Positions 11,801-24,407 of a DNA stretch of 64,000 nucleotides are shown here, in pieces. A program made the position numbers and the translations under genes. The notes beneath the pieces are model-generated. The model was not told the origin of the DNA, made no database searches, and saw nothing but the letters and a program-made list of their open reading frames with translations. Origin of the DNA: Primula veris (Eukaryota > Streptophyta > Magnoliopsida > Ericales > Primulaceae); NCBI GenBank assembly GCA_963682055.1, contig OY821745.1, forward strand, positions 11,477,501 through 11,541,500. Reading direction: 5' to 3'. Position 1 is the stretch's first letter; each line of letters begins with the position of its first letter.

Positions 11801-14800
11801 CTAAATAAGAACAAAGTACAACCAGATGCCCCACTATATGTTAGCTCAATTTGAACATTTTTCACAAGCAACATAAACCAGTTACAGATTGTTAGGAAGA
11901 ATAAACTCGGGCCTTAAATAAATATAAAACATCACGAACGTGCAATTTATGAATGAGATAATATCCTAAAAGAAAACAATAACTAAATGAAGAGCTAAAT
12001 GGAAATTCAATAAGATCCTGACCTTGATTGAAGATAAAGCAAAAAGTTCCTGATCGCCATAACCATCTACTACAGCATCCATTTGCATACCCATACCCAG
12101 TGCCTTTCGAGCTTTTACCTGGATTTATAAAAAAAATCATGTAATCAGATAGAATACAGAAGAAAATCATCATCTGGCTGAGAAATTTTCACATTATAAA
12201 TCGGAAAGTAGGTGAAAAAAGCCAGAACAAAGATAGCACATATAAGAAACTGTCAAGTTAAATACTAATGCTCATCAACTATCAAAACATAAGTCCACAG
12301 TTCTTGATCATACCAATATTATTCTACTCCCTTTAAAATGGACACAATCACATATCAGCAACAAACAAGCTTGTCCCCTAAGTTGCATTCTTGGTTCATT
12401 TATAAATTTGATAATTTGATTTCACATTTGTACAATCAATTTGGTGCAAATGAATATTTTCAACAAGATAAACTATCTCCTCTTGACCATCTCATTACAT
12501 ATTTCGGTATATCTGGTCATTTTCATAACATTATCTTACATGTGTACAGTCTAAGTTTCCGCAACAATTGATTTTACAAATCAAGCCTAGACGGAATTAA
12601 TAACATTGAAACAAGCGTTATAGACAGATGCCAAAGGGTACTAGTACTCGATTCACATGGTTTCTGTAACTTCATATCATGAACTAAATTAAAAGTTGAG
12701 TCTAAGAACAAGACTTCCTCATAATTCAGCCTTGTGTTTAACTAAAAATAAAATTGTGAAAAATCAGGAAGTACTGAGACACTAAAATGAATTTTAAACT
12801 AATTAAATACTATACGCAATTCTTCCGGAAAAGGTGAGGAACAAGAATACGCAATATTTAAACCTTAGATAGTCGTTTTGCAATAGTCTTTTTTGCTCGT
12901 TTTTTCTGACGATCTAAAGCATGAGATAACTCCTCCATTTCGGTCAGCAGTTTCTCCTCTTCAGTTTCCTTGATCTCAGGCTCAACTTCAGTGCTTGGAG
13001 GAGCAGCTTTTGGCGTAGGAGCCAGTGCCTTTCTTAAACCTATACGCCACCTGCAAGAGAAAAGAGGGGAGCTTGGTTAAGACATCTTGATAAACCACAG
13101 ATACTAACGTCCTTGTCGGGAAAAAAAGTGATCAGCTGATAAATTATTTATGCACACAGAAGTAGTCATGTAGGTGTACCACAACAAAAGAACATCATGG
13201 GAAATAAAAGAATAGCTATATACAGCAATGCATAATTTCCTTTTAAAAACAAACATCTTCCAATCACCTTTTCAATGCAAATTTCAGTAACTACAGAAAA
13301 CAAAAGGTATAACTCTCCCTCAGAAAGGCAGTGCTGATAACAAGATTTTTTTTCCAGATCCAGGTATAGATTTTGTAAACGAAAACAAGGCTTATCTCAT
13401 ATATTTACTTATGTAGAAATTTGAAACTATAGAACATAGTATAAGCTTGATATTCAAAATTGATTTAATTATTATTTTCACATAAACTGAAAATTGCCCT
13501 AGATTCAAAATCCCTTCTGAGTTACACAATTTATATCATTTCAAGCTTCGGACTTTGCCACCAAATCAGTTAAATTAATCTATTCACATTTAACAGCAAG
13601 TCATCTGTAAGGGTTACCATACATGTAAGAAGCAATATCATAAACAGAGGTCATTATGTAAACATTCAGTAAAGGAATAAGGAGTATATATGATTGCGGG
13701 CACAGTGTTACCCGCTTGCCCATAAGGCCCACGTCAAGTTCAAAATAAAAGCAAATTTTCCTTACTTCAAAAGATGCTTGAAATCTTGCTTCGACAAGAC
13801 ACCTAGATCTTGGCACAAATATTTGACCTGAAAATTATCAAAACATGTCAGCAAAGACATTTTATAAAAGAGTAATGGCAAAAACAAAAAGAGACACAAA
13901 ATTACCTCTACTGTAGTCAAAGTATGATCCTTCATAGGAACAGAAGCAGGATCTTCAAAGGAGATGGAGGTAACAGAACCTAAGACCTCCAGAGGAGTAT
14001 CAGACCAAATAAAATCTGTAGCTGGGCAAACTTTTCTAACTAGTGACCCCACATCATCGCCATACCTGCGGTGGATAAAAATGTTAGGAAATTAGTACAT
14101 CTAGCTAAAAGTACAAGGGAATTAGTAACAATACACTGAAACAAAATGCCAAGCCTGTTTTCTTTCGTTAATGACAAAAAACATCATGCACACTTTGACA
14201 CTGATAGCAACAAAATTTAACTAACTACAAGTCTGCAATAGAAAGAACAAATGTTGTTTAAAGTCATGAAGAAAGAAATAGCTCATGTGGATAAAGACTA
14301 GAAATTAAGTTGACAAGCGAGCATGTTTAGTTGCAGATTTTAAGCAAGAAAAACTGATTATTTGAGTTTCAGGAAACAAGGTAGTCCAGCTTAAAGTTAC
14401 TATCTTATTCAGGGAGAAAATCCAAAAAGGCCTTCTTAAGCTACTAAGCCAAATGTAGTCCAGCTTTTAAGAGGAGGAGAGGGGAGGGGGGGGGGGGGGG
14501 AAGGCTCAACAAAACAAAGCTAAAAATTTCATGGTTTAAGCAATTACCCTGAACGTCTTTTATTATCCTCCGGTTTTTTCCTGAGCACATCCACAGTCTG
14601 TTTAAACATTAATATAAGGGTGAATTTTAAGCACATGTAATTCAAGAGAACACAAGAGAGGGAATAAATGAAATAAAAATTAACAAAAAGAATCTTTTAC
14701 AAAACATAACTATGCACACACATATATATACACATACATAATATTTTATTAAACAACCTTGGCTGGTTCAGGGGCACTTTTAAACAGATGCTTCACATCC

Positions 14801-17800
14801 AAAAGTTGAGGATCGATTTTTGCAGGGGCCTTATACTTGAGACCTACAAGATAAATCTCAGCAGATGTTGATCGACTGGCAGCTGGTTTATCCACCTCCA
14901 CTTTGTCAAATAACTGTAAATTAAATCCAACATCAGTATGTCTTCAACAATATAAATTAACATAAATGACGAAGTATAAGATTAAAATTAATTATAAACA
15001 CCAAAGGAATGTCATGTCACCTTTTTAAGACAGTAGAGGACAGCACTATAGTCCTGAGACCTGAAAACCTATAACGTAAAATGTGAATATAATGTGCACG
15101 AAGTGTGCTCAAACAGTAAATAAATGAATTAAAAATGGCATAACCATAAATATTCACAATGAAAAAGTTGTGCCTACGAGAATGGTCATTTTGGCAAGAA
15201 TGTATTTAATAAAGTAGTGGTCTTTACAGAAGATACTAGGTCCTTAGACTCGAAACATATTGCTACAAACTTATCACTTATCACAGCGCACATAATTTCA
15301 AATACACTTTGTAAATAAACAAGTATCCCCACTTTTAAATAACTAAGGCTCTGTTTGTTTTGTTGTAAAATTGGGGTAAACAAACATTTACGGGTAAAAT
15401 AGATTTTTCGGGTGATTGGTTTAACGTAAAACATTTTTTTTGGAAAAACTTTTTCCACATATCCAGTAAAATTGGGGGAAACGATTACTCCGCAAATAAA
15501 GTTGTAAACGGTTTACGGAGCCTCTCTCTATATTCTTTCTAATACTAGTATTATAACTATTATTACTTATAGGTCTATTCTTTCAAAATTATTTAATAAT
15601 TAGTCTAATTCTATCTACTAACCAATAAAAAAAAGAAAAAAACACGAAAAATTCTAAAAAATAACAAAAATGGAAAAAAAATAAAAAAAATCCGAAAAAT
15701 CTAAAAAACCCAAGAAAATTTGGAAAAGCTAAAATCTAATTAACCAATAAAAATATAAATAAATAGGAAAAAATCTAAAAAACTCAAAAAAAATTTGAAA
15801 AAGCTAAAATCTAATTAACCAATAAAAATATAAATAAATAGGAAAAAATCTAAAAAAATAACAAAAAAATGGAAAAAATAAAACAAAAAATTCTGAAAAA
15901 TCTAAAAAACCCAAGAAAATTTGAAAAAGCTAAAATCTAATTAACCAATAAAAATATAAATAAATAGGAAAAAATCTAAAAAATAACAAAAAAATGGAAA
16001 ATATAAAACAAAAAATTCCGAAAAATCTAAAAAACCCAAAAAAATTTGAAAAAGCTAAAGAAAGTCAATAATATCTTCTATACTTATAATTTTATGAGTT
16101 TATATGTTGAAAAATTATAAGTTATTATAAGTGACGTATATGAAATAAAATATGTGTTTAGGTTAAGTTTCCTATACATGTTGACGAAGTTCCTTTCAGA
16201 AAAGTAGACGAACTTTTAGCTTTTTTCCCGTCAAAATAATTGTGATTTTAATCACTAATGTTTTTAAACTTTCACGAACTTATTCATTTTTGTGACTTTT
16301 AGTTAATTTTTGATGTTTTTCATCTTAAAATATTTTGTTTAAAGTATGAACAATGTTTATTTATTTATGCATCGAATTTGTCTAATTTAAATAACTAATA
16401 GATTTTTGAATTTCAATAGAATTCTCATGGGAAACCTTTGACGCACCAAACACCCGTAAATAAAATGCAAACAAAAGTTTGCACCGTAAAACTTTACCCG
16501 AAAAATATTTTCCCTCCGTAAATATTTTACTACGAAACAAACAGAGCCTAAGATGCAAAGACTACAGTCTCTGTAAAAAAAAAGATACCAACAGAATTAA
16601 AACAACATCAATAGAAAAGGGTAAAGTCTAAAATAAAGCAAATCACCTTGTCTTATAAAAAGGGAATATATATAATTATAAATAAAAACTTGCCCAGTGA
16701 CTTTTAAGACAAAAAAAATCACAAATTTATAAAAAAGAAGAAAGAAAATACTTTGGTAACAAATGTTCCTTTTGGGGCCAAAAACTCAGTAGCCAGCTTC
16801 AGTGAATCAATAACTAGAGCATTTTGACTCATAGCTTCCTGTGACCAAGCACCTCCGATATTTGGTGAACCATCGTGCAATATCAGATCAAAAGCCCTAC
16901 AACCGTTTTCCTCCATAAGCCTCTTTATGGTAGACCTGCACATAGGCATACTGATGTCAAACCAAATGATCCTTTTCAACACTTGCTTTTCTGAGAAACG
17001 GATTTACATCAAGGTGATAAGGTTGCGAAGAAACACAAAGAAACATAGCCAAACGGACATAAACACTTCAGAATACCCATATTCCCAGCACAGTCTTATA
17101 ACATCACCTTCCTGAACCTCTACAATGGCCACATTGAAGATGATCGGATACGAGGAATAAAGGGCAAGAAGGGAAATGATACTAGCCAAATTTCTACATC
17201 AACGGATTGACCTTACAGCTGACCCCACTAAACTCCCATACAAGTTAATATCTACGAGGCACGGGTACTTTGAAAAAGATCATGTATGACCCGTACCTGA
17301 ATACAAAAGATTGGTATACTCAAATAGTCATATCTAAACATAAGAGAAATGATGTTGGAGTAACAGTTTCGCAAGTCTAAGCCAATTTACAAACTGAATA
17401 CAAAAACCTTATTACATGCCTACTGAATCTCGCATAAAAACATTAATCACCTGGTAGTGAAATTTCTATACTTGAGTAGAAGCTATGTAACTTTGAGCTA
17501 AATAAGCATACTTGGAACCGTTAATAGAAGTCAATTAGGTTACTGGAAAAAAAAAAAAATCTTAAAACCCCATCCCTATATAATCAATTAAAACTCAACA
17601 GATAATAATTAATTCTAATTCCAAAGCCTAACATACCTGGTAATCAAAATAAAACCCGCTACTAACACCCTCAACACAACCACCCACAACTAACACTTAA
17701 TTTCGATTCAACCCTATGATATACAGACCCTGACAAGCTTGCATCGCATAGCGTACTTCTATGTATGTATAACTGAAACACCATCTCTGTAATTCTAATC

Positions 17801-20350
17801 CAATTCAAAAGGCTGAAAACCATAATCCTATCCTATATAGTCCCCTAATTAACACTTAATTCCAATCCAAACCCATGAACCCATAACCATAACATACAAA
17901 CCTGCACTTGGAGATAGTAATATCCTGCTGACCCACTATATAGAGTACGTATATGCATGCATATCTGAAACACCAATTCTGTAACTCTAATCCAATTTAT
18001 AAAACTAAAAATCAGCATCTTATTACCTATATGGTCCCCCAAATAAAACTTAATTCCAATCCTGTCCCGCAAACCCAACACCTAACAAAACAAACCTGCA
18101 CTTGGAGGTAATAATATCTCCCTACGTCGCAATCACACCAAATATCGGACTAATATATATGTATATATATATATATGTGTATGTATCTATGTATCTATGT
18201 ATATATAACTGAAACACCATTTCTATAATTCTAATTTTATAATCCAATTTATAGTAAAACTAAAACCCAGAATCCTATCCTACATGGTCCCCCAAAAACC
18301 ACTTAATTACAGTCCAACCCTGCAAATTCAAAACCGTAACAAACAAGCCATCACTTGGAGGTAGTAATATCCTCGTACGGAGCAATCACACAGCATAGCA
18401 TATTTATATTTATTTATAATTGAAATACCATTTCTGCAGCTATAGTCCAATTTATTCTGTAATTTCAAATCCAATTTATAAAACTAAAAATCAGAGTAAT
18501 ATCCTATATGGTCCCCCAAAATGCACTTAATTCCAATATTCCCTTAGAAAACTTTGATAAAACTGCACCCCAGAGTAAAACAGAGTCTTTATTACCTACA
18601 TAGTCCCTTAAAAAACAAATAATTCCAATCCAACCCCATCAACACCAAAACCTAACAGAAACAGACCTGCACTTAGACGTGGTAATATCCTCCTGGGCAG
18701 CAACAGCCCCCCAGAACAGGCTTAATGGGAACCAAATCAAGCCCGAGCACAAAACACCCAACAGGAGCCTTCTGAACAGCGACCTGCATCCATCCACCCG
18801 GAGCCGCACATAAGTCCAAAAGCACGCGAGAAGAGTCTAGAAGATTGTGCTTCTCGTTCATCTGTATGAGTTTCCATGAGGCTCTCGATCTGTAGCCTTG
18901 GTCCTTAGCTAGCTTGTACCATTTGTCGTGTGTTCGTACTTTGCCTGTTTGCTTCGGTTTCCCCATTGTTGTTTTAGTGAGAGAGAATTTTGAGAGAGAG
19001 TGGGGGCTTGGTTTATAGTACAGAGGGAGGTATTTACAGAGGTGGTCCATTTATTGTATTGTTGATTTCAGTTTAGTCAGCCTAGTTTAATTTACAACTG
19101 AAACACCGTTTCCATAATTCTAAATCCAATTTAAAAAACTAAAATTCAGCATCTTATTACCTATATGATCACCCAGATGAAAATAAATTGGAATCCAACC
19201 CCGCAAACCCAATACCGTAACAAAACAAACGTGTAATTAGACATCGTAATATCCTATATAGCGTACTTATATGTATGTATAACTAAAACACCATGTCTGT
19301 AATTCTAATCAAATTTATAAAACTAAAAACCAGAAATCACATCCTAAATGGTCCCCAAATAACAGTTAATTACAATCCAGTCCCATGAAAGCTAAAACAG
19401 TAACAAGTGTAATTTAATCCAATTCATAAAACCAAAAACCAGAATCCTACCAAAAACCGTAACAACTGAAACACCATTTTATAAAACTAAAAATCAAAAT
19501 CTTATTACCGACAAGGGCCCCCAAAAAACACATAATCCCTATCAGAGCCGGCCCAAAAAATGATTTTTTTGTGGGTTGCCTTGTTGATTTTTTGTTTGTT
19601 TTGCCTATTTAAAGAAAACCTCGAAAAAACATAGTATAAATTTTATTTTTTTGGGGAAATTATTTGCCCTTGCGGTGGGATGCCTAGTCCATTCGGACTA
19701 TCTGCATTCCCTCAAGACCGGCCCTGATCCCAATCCAACCCCATGAACACAAAACAGTAACAAACAAACCTGCAATTCTCCTATATAGCGTACTTATACG
19801 TATGCATAGATGAAACATCATTTCTGTAATTCTAATCCAATTTATAAAACTAAAAACCAGAAATCCTATCCTAGATGGTCCCCAAATAACAGTTAATTAC
19901 AATCCAGTCCCATTAAAGCAAAAACAGTAACAATTGTAATATTATCGAAATTCAGAAAGCCAAAAATCAAAATGATATCAATATAAGTCTTCAAAATTAA
20001 ATATAATTACAATCCAACCCTATCAAGTCGAAAAAGTAACGAAAAAAAGACCTGCACTTGGAGGTGGTAATATCCTCCTGAACAGCAATAGCACCCCTAA
20101 CAGGCTTAATAGGATCCAAATCAAGACCGAGAACAAAACAACCAACAGGTGCCTTTTGAACAGCGACCTGCATCCATCCACCGGGAGCAGCACAAAGATC
20201 GAGAACCGCATGAGAACCGTCTAGAAGATCATGCTTCTCGTTTATCTGAATTAGTTTCCATGAGGCTCTTGATCTGTACCCTTGGTCTTTTGCTAGCTTG
20301 TACCATTTATCATGGGTACGTACTTTTCCTGTTTGTTTTTGTTTCCCCAT
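8890..20350 (-). CDS. SPB1: SPB1-like nucleolar rRNA 2'-O-methyltransferase (FtsJ family)
   Basis: Twelve coding exons on the minus strand, all in phase: 20052-20350, 16752-16935, 15021-15068, 14758-14913, 14548-14597, 13906-14065, 13766-13827, 12864-13050, 12023-12118, 11490-11629, 11264-11387, 8890-9954; 856 aa. The N-terminal FtsJ fold has the SAM loop [10 protein letters not shown] (about 50-59) and candidates for the K-D-K-E tetrad at K32, D121 (HDGSPNIGG), K161 (FVTK) and E196 (AEIYLVG). The middle matches the Spb1 DUF3381 region. After an acidic stretch, the tail is the basic Spb1_C region ending in Gly/Lys-rich sequence. In yeast, Spb1 methylates the 25S rRNA A-loop guanosine during 60S assembly. 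That function is inferred here by family. The start is the conserved MGKxKQTGK; a second, frameshifted exon 1 lies inside intron 1. Introns carry several transposons. Confidence 0.9.
9955..11263. other. SPB1 intron 11 with GC-rich patch and possible MITE
   Basis: The largest intron near the 3' end. About 10105-10200 is a GC-rich island with repeated CGGAAGC/TTTCCGAC motifs that stands out from its AT-rich surroundings and is probably transposon-derived. About 10735-10900 begins GGCCTTGTTTGTTAGCAGC and contains AAGCT-rich inverted motifs typical of small transposons, but no target duplication was found. Confidence 0.4.
14484..14500 (+). repeat. Poly-G tract
   Basis: An uninterrupted run of about fifteen G lies in a GA-rich patch within SPB1 intron 5. 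It is a likely polymorphic and sequencing-error-prone site. No function can be assigned. Confidence 0.7.
15347..16548. mobile_element. PIF/Harbinger-like element, 1.2 kb, in SPB1 intron 2
   Basis: The termini are GGCTCTGTTTGTTT and its inverse, flanked by the 3-bp duplication TAA (15344-15346 and 16549-16551), the signature of PIF/Harbinger and Tourist-like elements. Subterminal similarity continues imperfectly (TTTACGGGTAAAAT-type motifs on both sides). The interior has an AT-rich tandem array (15610-16070) and no transposase frame, so this is a non-autonomous copy lying between SPB1 exons 2 and 3. Confidence 0.75.
15612..16065. repeat. AT-rich tandem repeat inside the Harbinger-like element
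   Basis: Four head-to-tail units, three of about 115-125 bp and one internally shortened to about 75 bp. Each contains CTAATTAACCAATAAAAATA, a block around GGAAAAAATCTAAAAA, and AAATTTGAAAAAGCTAAA. Units are closely similar, so expansion is more recent than the element's terminal divergence. Confidence 0.75.
18667..18966 (-). pseudogene. Second copy of SPB1 exon 1, frameshifted
   Basis: The sequence encodes [18 protein letters not shown] and the SAM loop [10 protein letters not shown], nearly identical to exon 1 at 20052-20350. It is 300 bp instead of 299. A G-run of six where five are needed (about 18712) shifts the frame after IKPV, so splicing to exon 2 would miss the frame and end early. 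The ATG, the leader CTCACTAAAACAACA and a donor (TGCAG/GT) are all retained, and similarity extends about 120 bp upstream of the ATG. It is either a dead duplicated first exon or, if the extra G is an assembly error, an alternative first exon. It lies in intron 1 of the main model. Confidence 0.8.
19543..19726. mobile_element. hAT-type MITE, 184 bp
   Basis: The ends CAGAGCCGGCCC and (reverse complement of the right end) CAGGGCCGGTC are typical plant hAT termini. The flanks ATCCCTAT (19535-19542) and ATCCCAAT (19727-19734) form an 8-bp duplication with one mismatch. It is inserted inside one unit of the SPB1 intron 1 array, so it post-dates that unit. Confidence 0.85.
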
Positions 20351-20500
20351 TGTTGTTTTAGTGAGATAGAGAGAGATAGTTGGCTATGGAGGCTGGGTTT
20401 AGGTTTATACTAATGTGGATTAGGGTTTTTCTGATGTAGTCCTTGTATTAATTTCTTTATTTTCAGTTTAGTCTGCCTAGTTTCAATTACACCATAAATG
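20351..20500 (-). promoter_or_regulatory. SPB1 5' leader / proximal promoter
   Basis: Directly upstream of the SPB1 start is a CT-rich leader (ATCTCTCTCTATCTCAC then TAAAACAACA before ATG). The same leader plus about 80 further bases recurs upstream of the duplicated exon 1 (18967-19092), so both first exons have promoter-proximal sequence. No TATA box was assigned. Confidence 0.45.
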
Positions 20501-21077
20501 ATAACGTTGTTGTGTACTAACGGGATGTCTTTGAATATTTCCAGCGCAACAAAACCAATCACAAACGGATTCATTTAGTATATTTTTGGATTCATTAATA
20601 AGTGTTAGTTTTTAGTATGTGACACAACCAAAATAATATTGTACTAGATTCACGATAGTGTTAATCGTTGCATTATTATTTAGGGTGTGCCAACCAATAA
20701 TATTTTTTACTTTTAATTTTAAATTGATTTTATGGTAGATATTTTTGGCTTCATTAACATGTGTTAGGTTTTTAATATTTTTTAGTTTTAATAGTGAATT
20801 AATTTTAGGATAAATATTTTTGGATTTATTAATATGTGTTAGGTTTTATTATGTGACACACCCTAAATAATAATGGATTAGATTCACGGTAGTGTTAATG
20901 GTTTGATATTATTCCAAAACATTAAAACAAAAATGTAGCATACAAAATTACATTATTTAAAAATATATATATATACAAAATTACATATTTTGCTGCCTGG
21001 AAAATTCAAGACAGACTGTCTTGAATTTTTCAAAACAGCAAAAATGGATCGTACGAGTGAGCAAATTAAGAATTTAA
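20501..21077. other. Intergenic, AT-rich
   Basis: It contains two partial repeats of a motif around ATTTTTGGATTCATTAATA...GTGTTAGGTTTT (about 20580-20660 and 20735-20880) and an imperfect inverted pair around AATTCAAGACAG / CTGTCTTGAATT at about 21003-21029. No gene was seen. Confidence 0.45.
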
Positions 21078-22010
21078 GGCTATGTTTGTTTATATAATAG
21101 TATTAATGGGTATTATTTAAAAGGTCTAATTAACATGAACATATTGTACAGCTATTATATTAACAAAAACATACTCTCAAAACTTATTTTATCAAAAACA
21201 TTCATTTAATTAAAAAGTAATAAAAAACAAAAAAGTTCATTCATTTCTCTCACCCCCCTTCCCCTCCCCCTCCCTCTCCTTCTCTTATTCTCTGTCCAAT
21301 CTATCTCTCTTCCTTCTCTCTTCCTCCGATCTATCTCACTCTCTATGATCTCCATCATTCATCTCTTTCCGATCTCTTTCTCCTCTTCCTTCTGTCTTTC
21401 CGATCTTTTTCTCACTCTCTCTCTCTGATCTCTCTCTTCGGTAGAGATTGAGACGGATACATCCGTCGGAGTGGGCAGCAAGAGTGTAGGGCGAGATCGA
21501 AAACTCGAGTTTGATATCGACAGAGATGCGGTCGTCGAAAGAGAGGCCCACGACGACGACATGATAGTTCGAGATCGGAGGACGGACAAGAGTTGGATTT
21601 GTTAACTAGTGTATAAGTTTAAAAAATAAGTGTATAAATTCCGTGAATTAAGTGTATAAAGTTGAAAATTATGGATATAAATTATGTAAGTAAGGATATG
21701 AATTATGTAAATTGGGATATGAACTTTTAAAATAAGAGTGAACTTTACGAATAGTATATGAACTTTTGAAATAAGTATATGAAAATATACAAATTATGGT
21801 ATGAACTTTTGAAATAAAGATATGAAATATATAAATTAGGGTATGAACTTTTGGGTATGTTTTTGTTAATTAGAAATGTTTGGGTATATTTTTATTAATT
21901 ATAGTACTATGAATGATATAAATAATACAATCATATGGTGTTATTAGATACTATAATTAGTCATACACCTCATATAGTATCAATTACATTTTGTGTAAAC
22001 AAATATGATA
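21078..22010. mobile_element. Possible PIF/Harbinger-like element
   Basis: A segment starting GGCTATGTTTGTTTAT and ending with the imperfect inverse GTAAACAAATATGATA is flanked by TAA on both sides (21075-21077, 22011-22013). The interior has a CT-rich stretch (21240-21440) and repeated GTATGAACTTTTGAAATA-type motifs (21600-21860). Terminal matching is weak. Open frames on the minus strand here are only the reverse of the CT-rich tract. Confidence 0.4.
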
Positions 22011-22013
22011 TAA

Positions 22014-23203
22014 GTAAGTCGATGGTACTATTAATATTATTCCCTCTTTTGGCTCAGAAAGATGGCGTAAGTATATGATTCTTATTTCTTTTTTGTTGTA
22101 TACTCTATATGTCATTAAATAGTTCATCCCCTTGATATTGTATCATTGTGTGCAACTTTGACTTATTAAAAGTCACATGTCAAAATTAACGGTTTTAATT
22201 TTTTTAGATAATAAACGAACCCTCTTTTGGTGTTAAAATAGGCCGTGTTTGTGAGATATATACGGATGTTGTGAGAGAAACACGAGTGTACGTGAGTGTT
22301 GACTTGGTTGAGCAAGTCAGGAAGCGATTAAGCCCCAGTCCGTGCTATCATGAGGGTTGTTTTATGGAGCAAAAAACAGCCCCTTGACAACTGGTATCGC
22401 TTGATTAAATTTTAAAAAAATATATTAATTTGGCCAATTTATGTACAAGATTTTTGTTATTCAAAGTTGCACATAGTTTCGTAGTGATCAATAATATGGG
22501 ATCAAAATAGTACGAAACTATATGCAATTTTAACCGGTAAAAAACTCGAATTGAAGTTAGTGAATAAAAAATATCATAAGATAACCATATAGTTTAACAT
22601 TTCAAAAACACGATTAACTTTTAGCAAGTTGAGTGGAATAGTTTTTTTTAGTAACATGCTCATAATAATCATAAATTACATGCACTAGTACAATATGGTT
22701 GTGCTTATAACAAATTCTGGCGGGCTAAAAAATACATAGGCGCAAGAGCCCTCAAGTCATAATTGTCAATCTGAATGTTTCTACCTTGAATAGTGAAGCA
22801 AAAGAAAGCTAGCCTTAAATAAAATACAAACAAAACTATAATTAACCGACGATCAAAAGAAATATGAAATATTGCAATCCGCAACGAATGTTTTGTCGAA
22901 ACAACGGAGTTAAACCGATGATTACAGTACACAAGACGCAACGACGATGAGACACATAAAGGCCTTAAAGTACTTGGCTTGATTCGGCATAGCAATCGTC
23001 ACTGGTGTGCCAGCATACAAAACCCGCTCGTGGGAGGCATACCAAGACAGTCCCAAAAAATTACTCTATTACTCATTGTCACGACGTCTTCAACTATAAA
23101 TCAAAACCAGTTGATCCTAGTATAACGGAATAGTTATTTTCCGACCAAAATATATTGCATGTAACCTCATAGAAATAGCGTCTACATTGTCATGTTTCAT
23201 AAA
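22014..23203. other. Intergenic, unassigned
   Basis: AT-rich sequence. A 96-codon frame on the minus strand (22705-22995) has no family features that I recognise and no clear splice partners, so it is not called as a gene. Confidence 0.4.
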
Positions 23204-23208
23204 CTTTT

Positions 23209-24402
23209 TGTTAGAATGATATACTAAAATACATGATTTATTATTGTTTTTAATATTTATTTATTAACAATGAATGATTTATTTGAAAATAGTTTTGAGC
23301 AATGTTGTACATGTGTCTTTATTCTGTATAGTAAGTGATTTGGTGCGTAGAGTACGGCTTACACACAGAAGATCAAATCACTGGTTCTAACATAATATAT
23401 TTTATCGTTCACAACTTTAGATGGAGTGGACAACTATCGATATAGTTGTAGCACATAGTTTTAGTAGGTCTGTCTTGACTACAGGAAACGGTTGAGTTCT
23501 GACTCTTTGTGCTAGTATACTTAGAGTATATTGAACAGGACAAAGTGGTATTATTTTATGGTACTGACCAGAATAAAATAATTATACATAAGGAATTATT
23601 ATGATTACTTATACTCTTAATTCATAGATTATTTTTGATACACATATTTATAATATATACTGCTTTTATTTACAATGGGTGAGATTTGTTGGGGTCAACT
23701 AACCCGTACGTTGTGCAGTAATATTATTTATATGGTGTGTGTCTATAATCGAAGGAATTCATGTCCCTTATAAGTTTTTTTTGTGTCAAATTTTGCAAGT
23801 GGATTTTATATCCGACACACTAAATAAGTTAAGTGGAAAGGTCGAGAAAATAATATGTCGAGTAAAATAATTGTCAGTAATTTATTTACTCGGTGAATAT
23901 TTGTAATCTTAACGTGATGAGATATTTAAGTATTTAATAATGTGCTCTCAAATATTATTTTGAAAATAATTAAGTGTGCAATTATATTCTCTAATTGAAA
24001 TGAATATAATTTACTGATAGATTATCCTATAATTATACAAATATTAATTAGATAATATTATATTAGTCTTTTAATTAAAACTAGATAATATTTATTAATT
24101 AAATTATAATCTAATTAGGGTTAGAAATTTAGGTTAAGTAAAAGTCTTATTATTCATGTGCACTGGGTCCCTATTATAGCATATAAATATACTCATATGC
24201 TGTGAAAAAGAAAAATATAAGTCTCATAAAATATTTTGCTAGAGTTTCTATCAGTTGAGAGTCCATCTCTCTCTAAAGAGTAAGCAATACTATAGGAATA
24301 CGATAGAAGATAAAGTGTGATCTACCTCTGCCCGTGAGATATTTCTGTATTATTTTTATGCAATGCCAGTTTTTCGCTGCAAAATAAAACCTGTTTCCAA
24401 CA
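23209..24402. mobile_element. Solo LTR of a retrotransposon, 1.19 kb
   Basis: The segment starts TGTTAGAATGATATAC and ends CCTGTTTCCAACA, so it has TG...CA termini with the short inverted ends TGTTAG/CCAACA. It is flanked by an exact 5-bp duplication CTTTT (23204-23208 and 24403-24407), the length expected for LTR-element integration. No gag or pol remains on either side, so it is a solo LTR left by LTR-LTR recombination. The superfamily cannot be told from the LTR alone. Confidence 0.8.
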
Positions 24403-24407
24403 CTTTT

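Larger units (their letters stand above)
17620..20050. repeat. Degenerate tandem array filling SPB1 intron 1
   Basis: Roughly eight to ten units of about 180-240 bp share, in order, CTGTAATTCTAATCCAATTT, ATAAAACTAAAAACCAGAA, a GGTCCCC motif, and TTAATTCCAATCCAACCCC. A short piece homologous to the last 25-35 bases of SPB1 exon 1 plus its splice donor follows. The donor context (TGCAG/GT on the minus strand) is intact at about 17902 and 18096 and lost at about 18346. The array is interrupted by the second exon 1 copy and by a hAT-type MITE. Confidence 0.75.

Noticed and set aside
21240..21600. Arg/Ser/Glu-rich minus-strand frames as an SR-type protein
   Set aside because: They are the translation of a simple CT-rich tract inside a likely transposon.
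22705..22995. A 96-codon minus-strand frame
   Set aside because: No recognisable domain, no clear start context and no neighbouring exons in phase.
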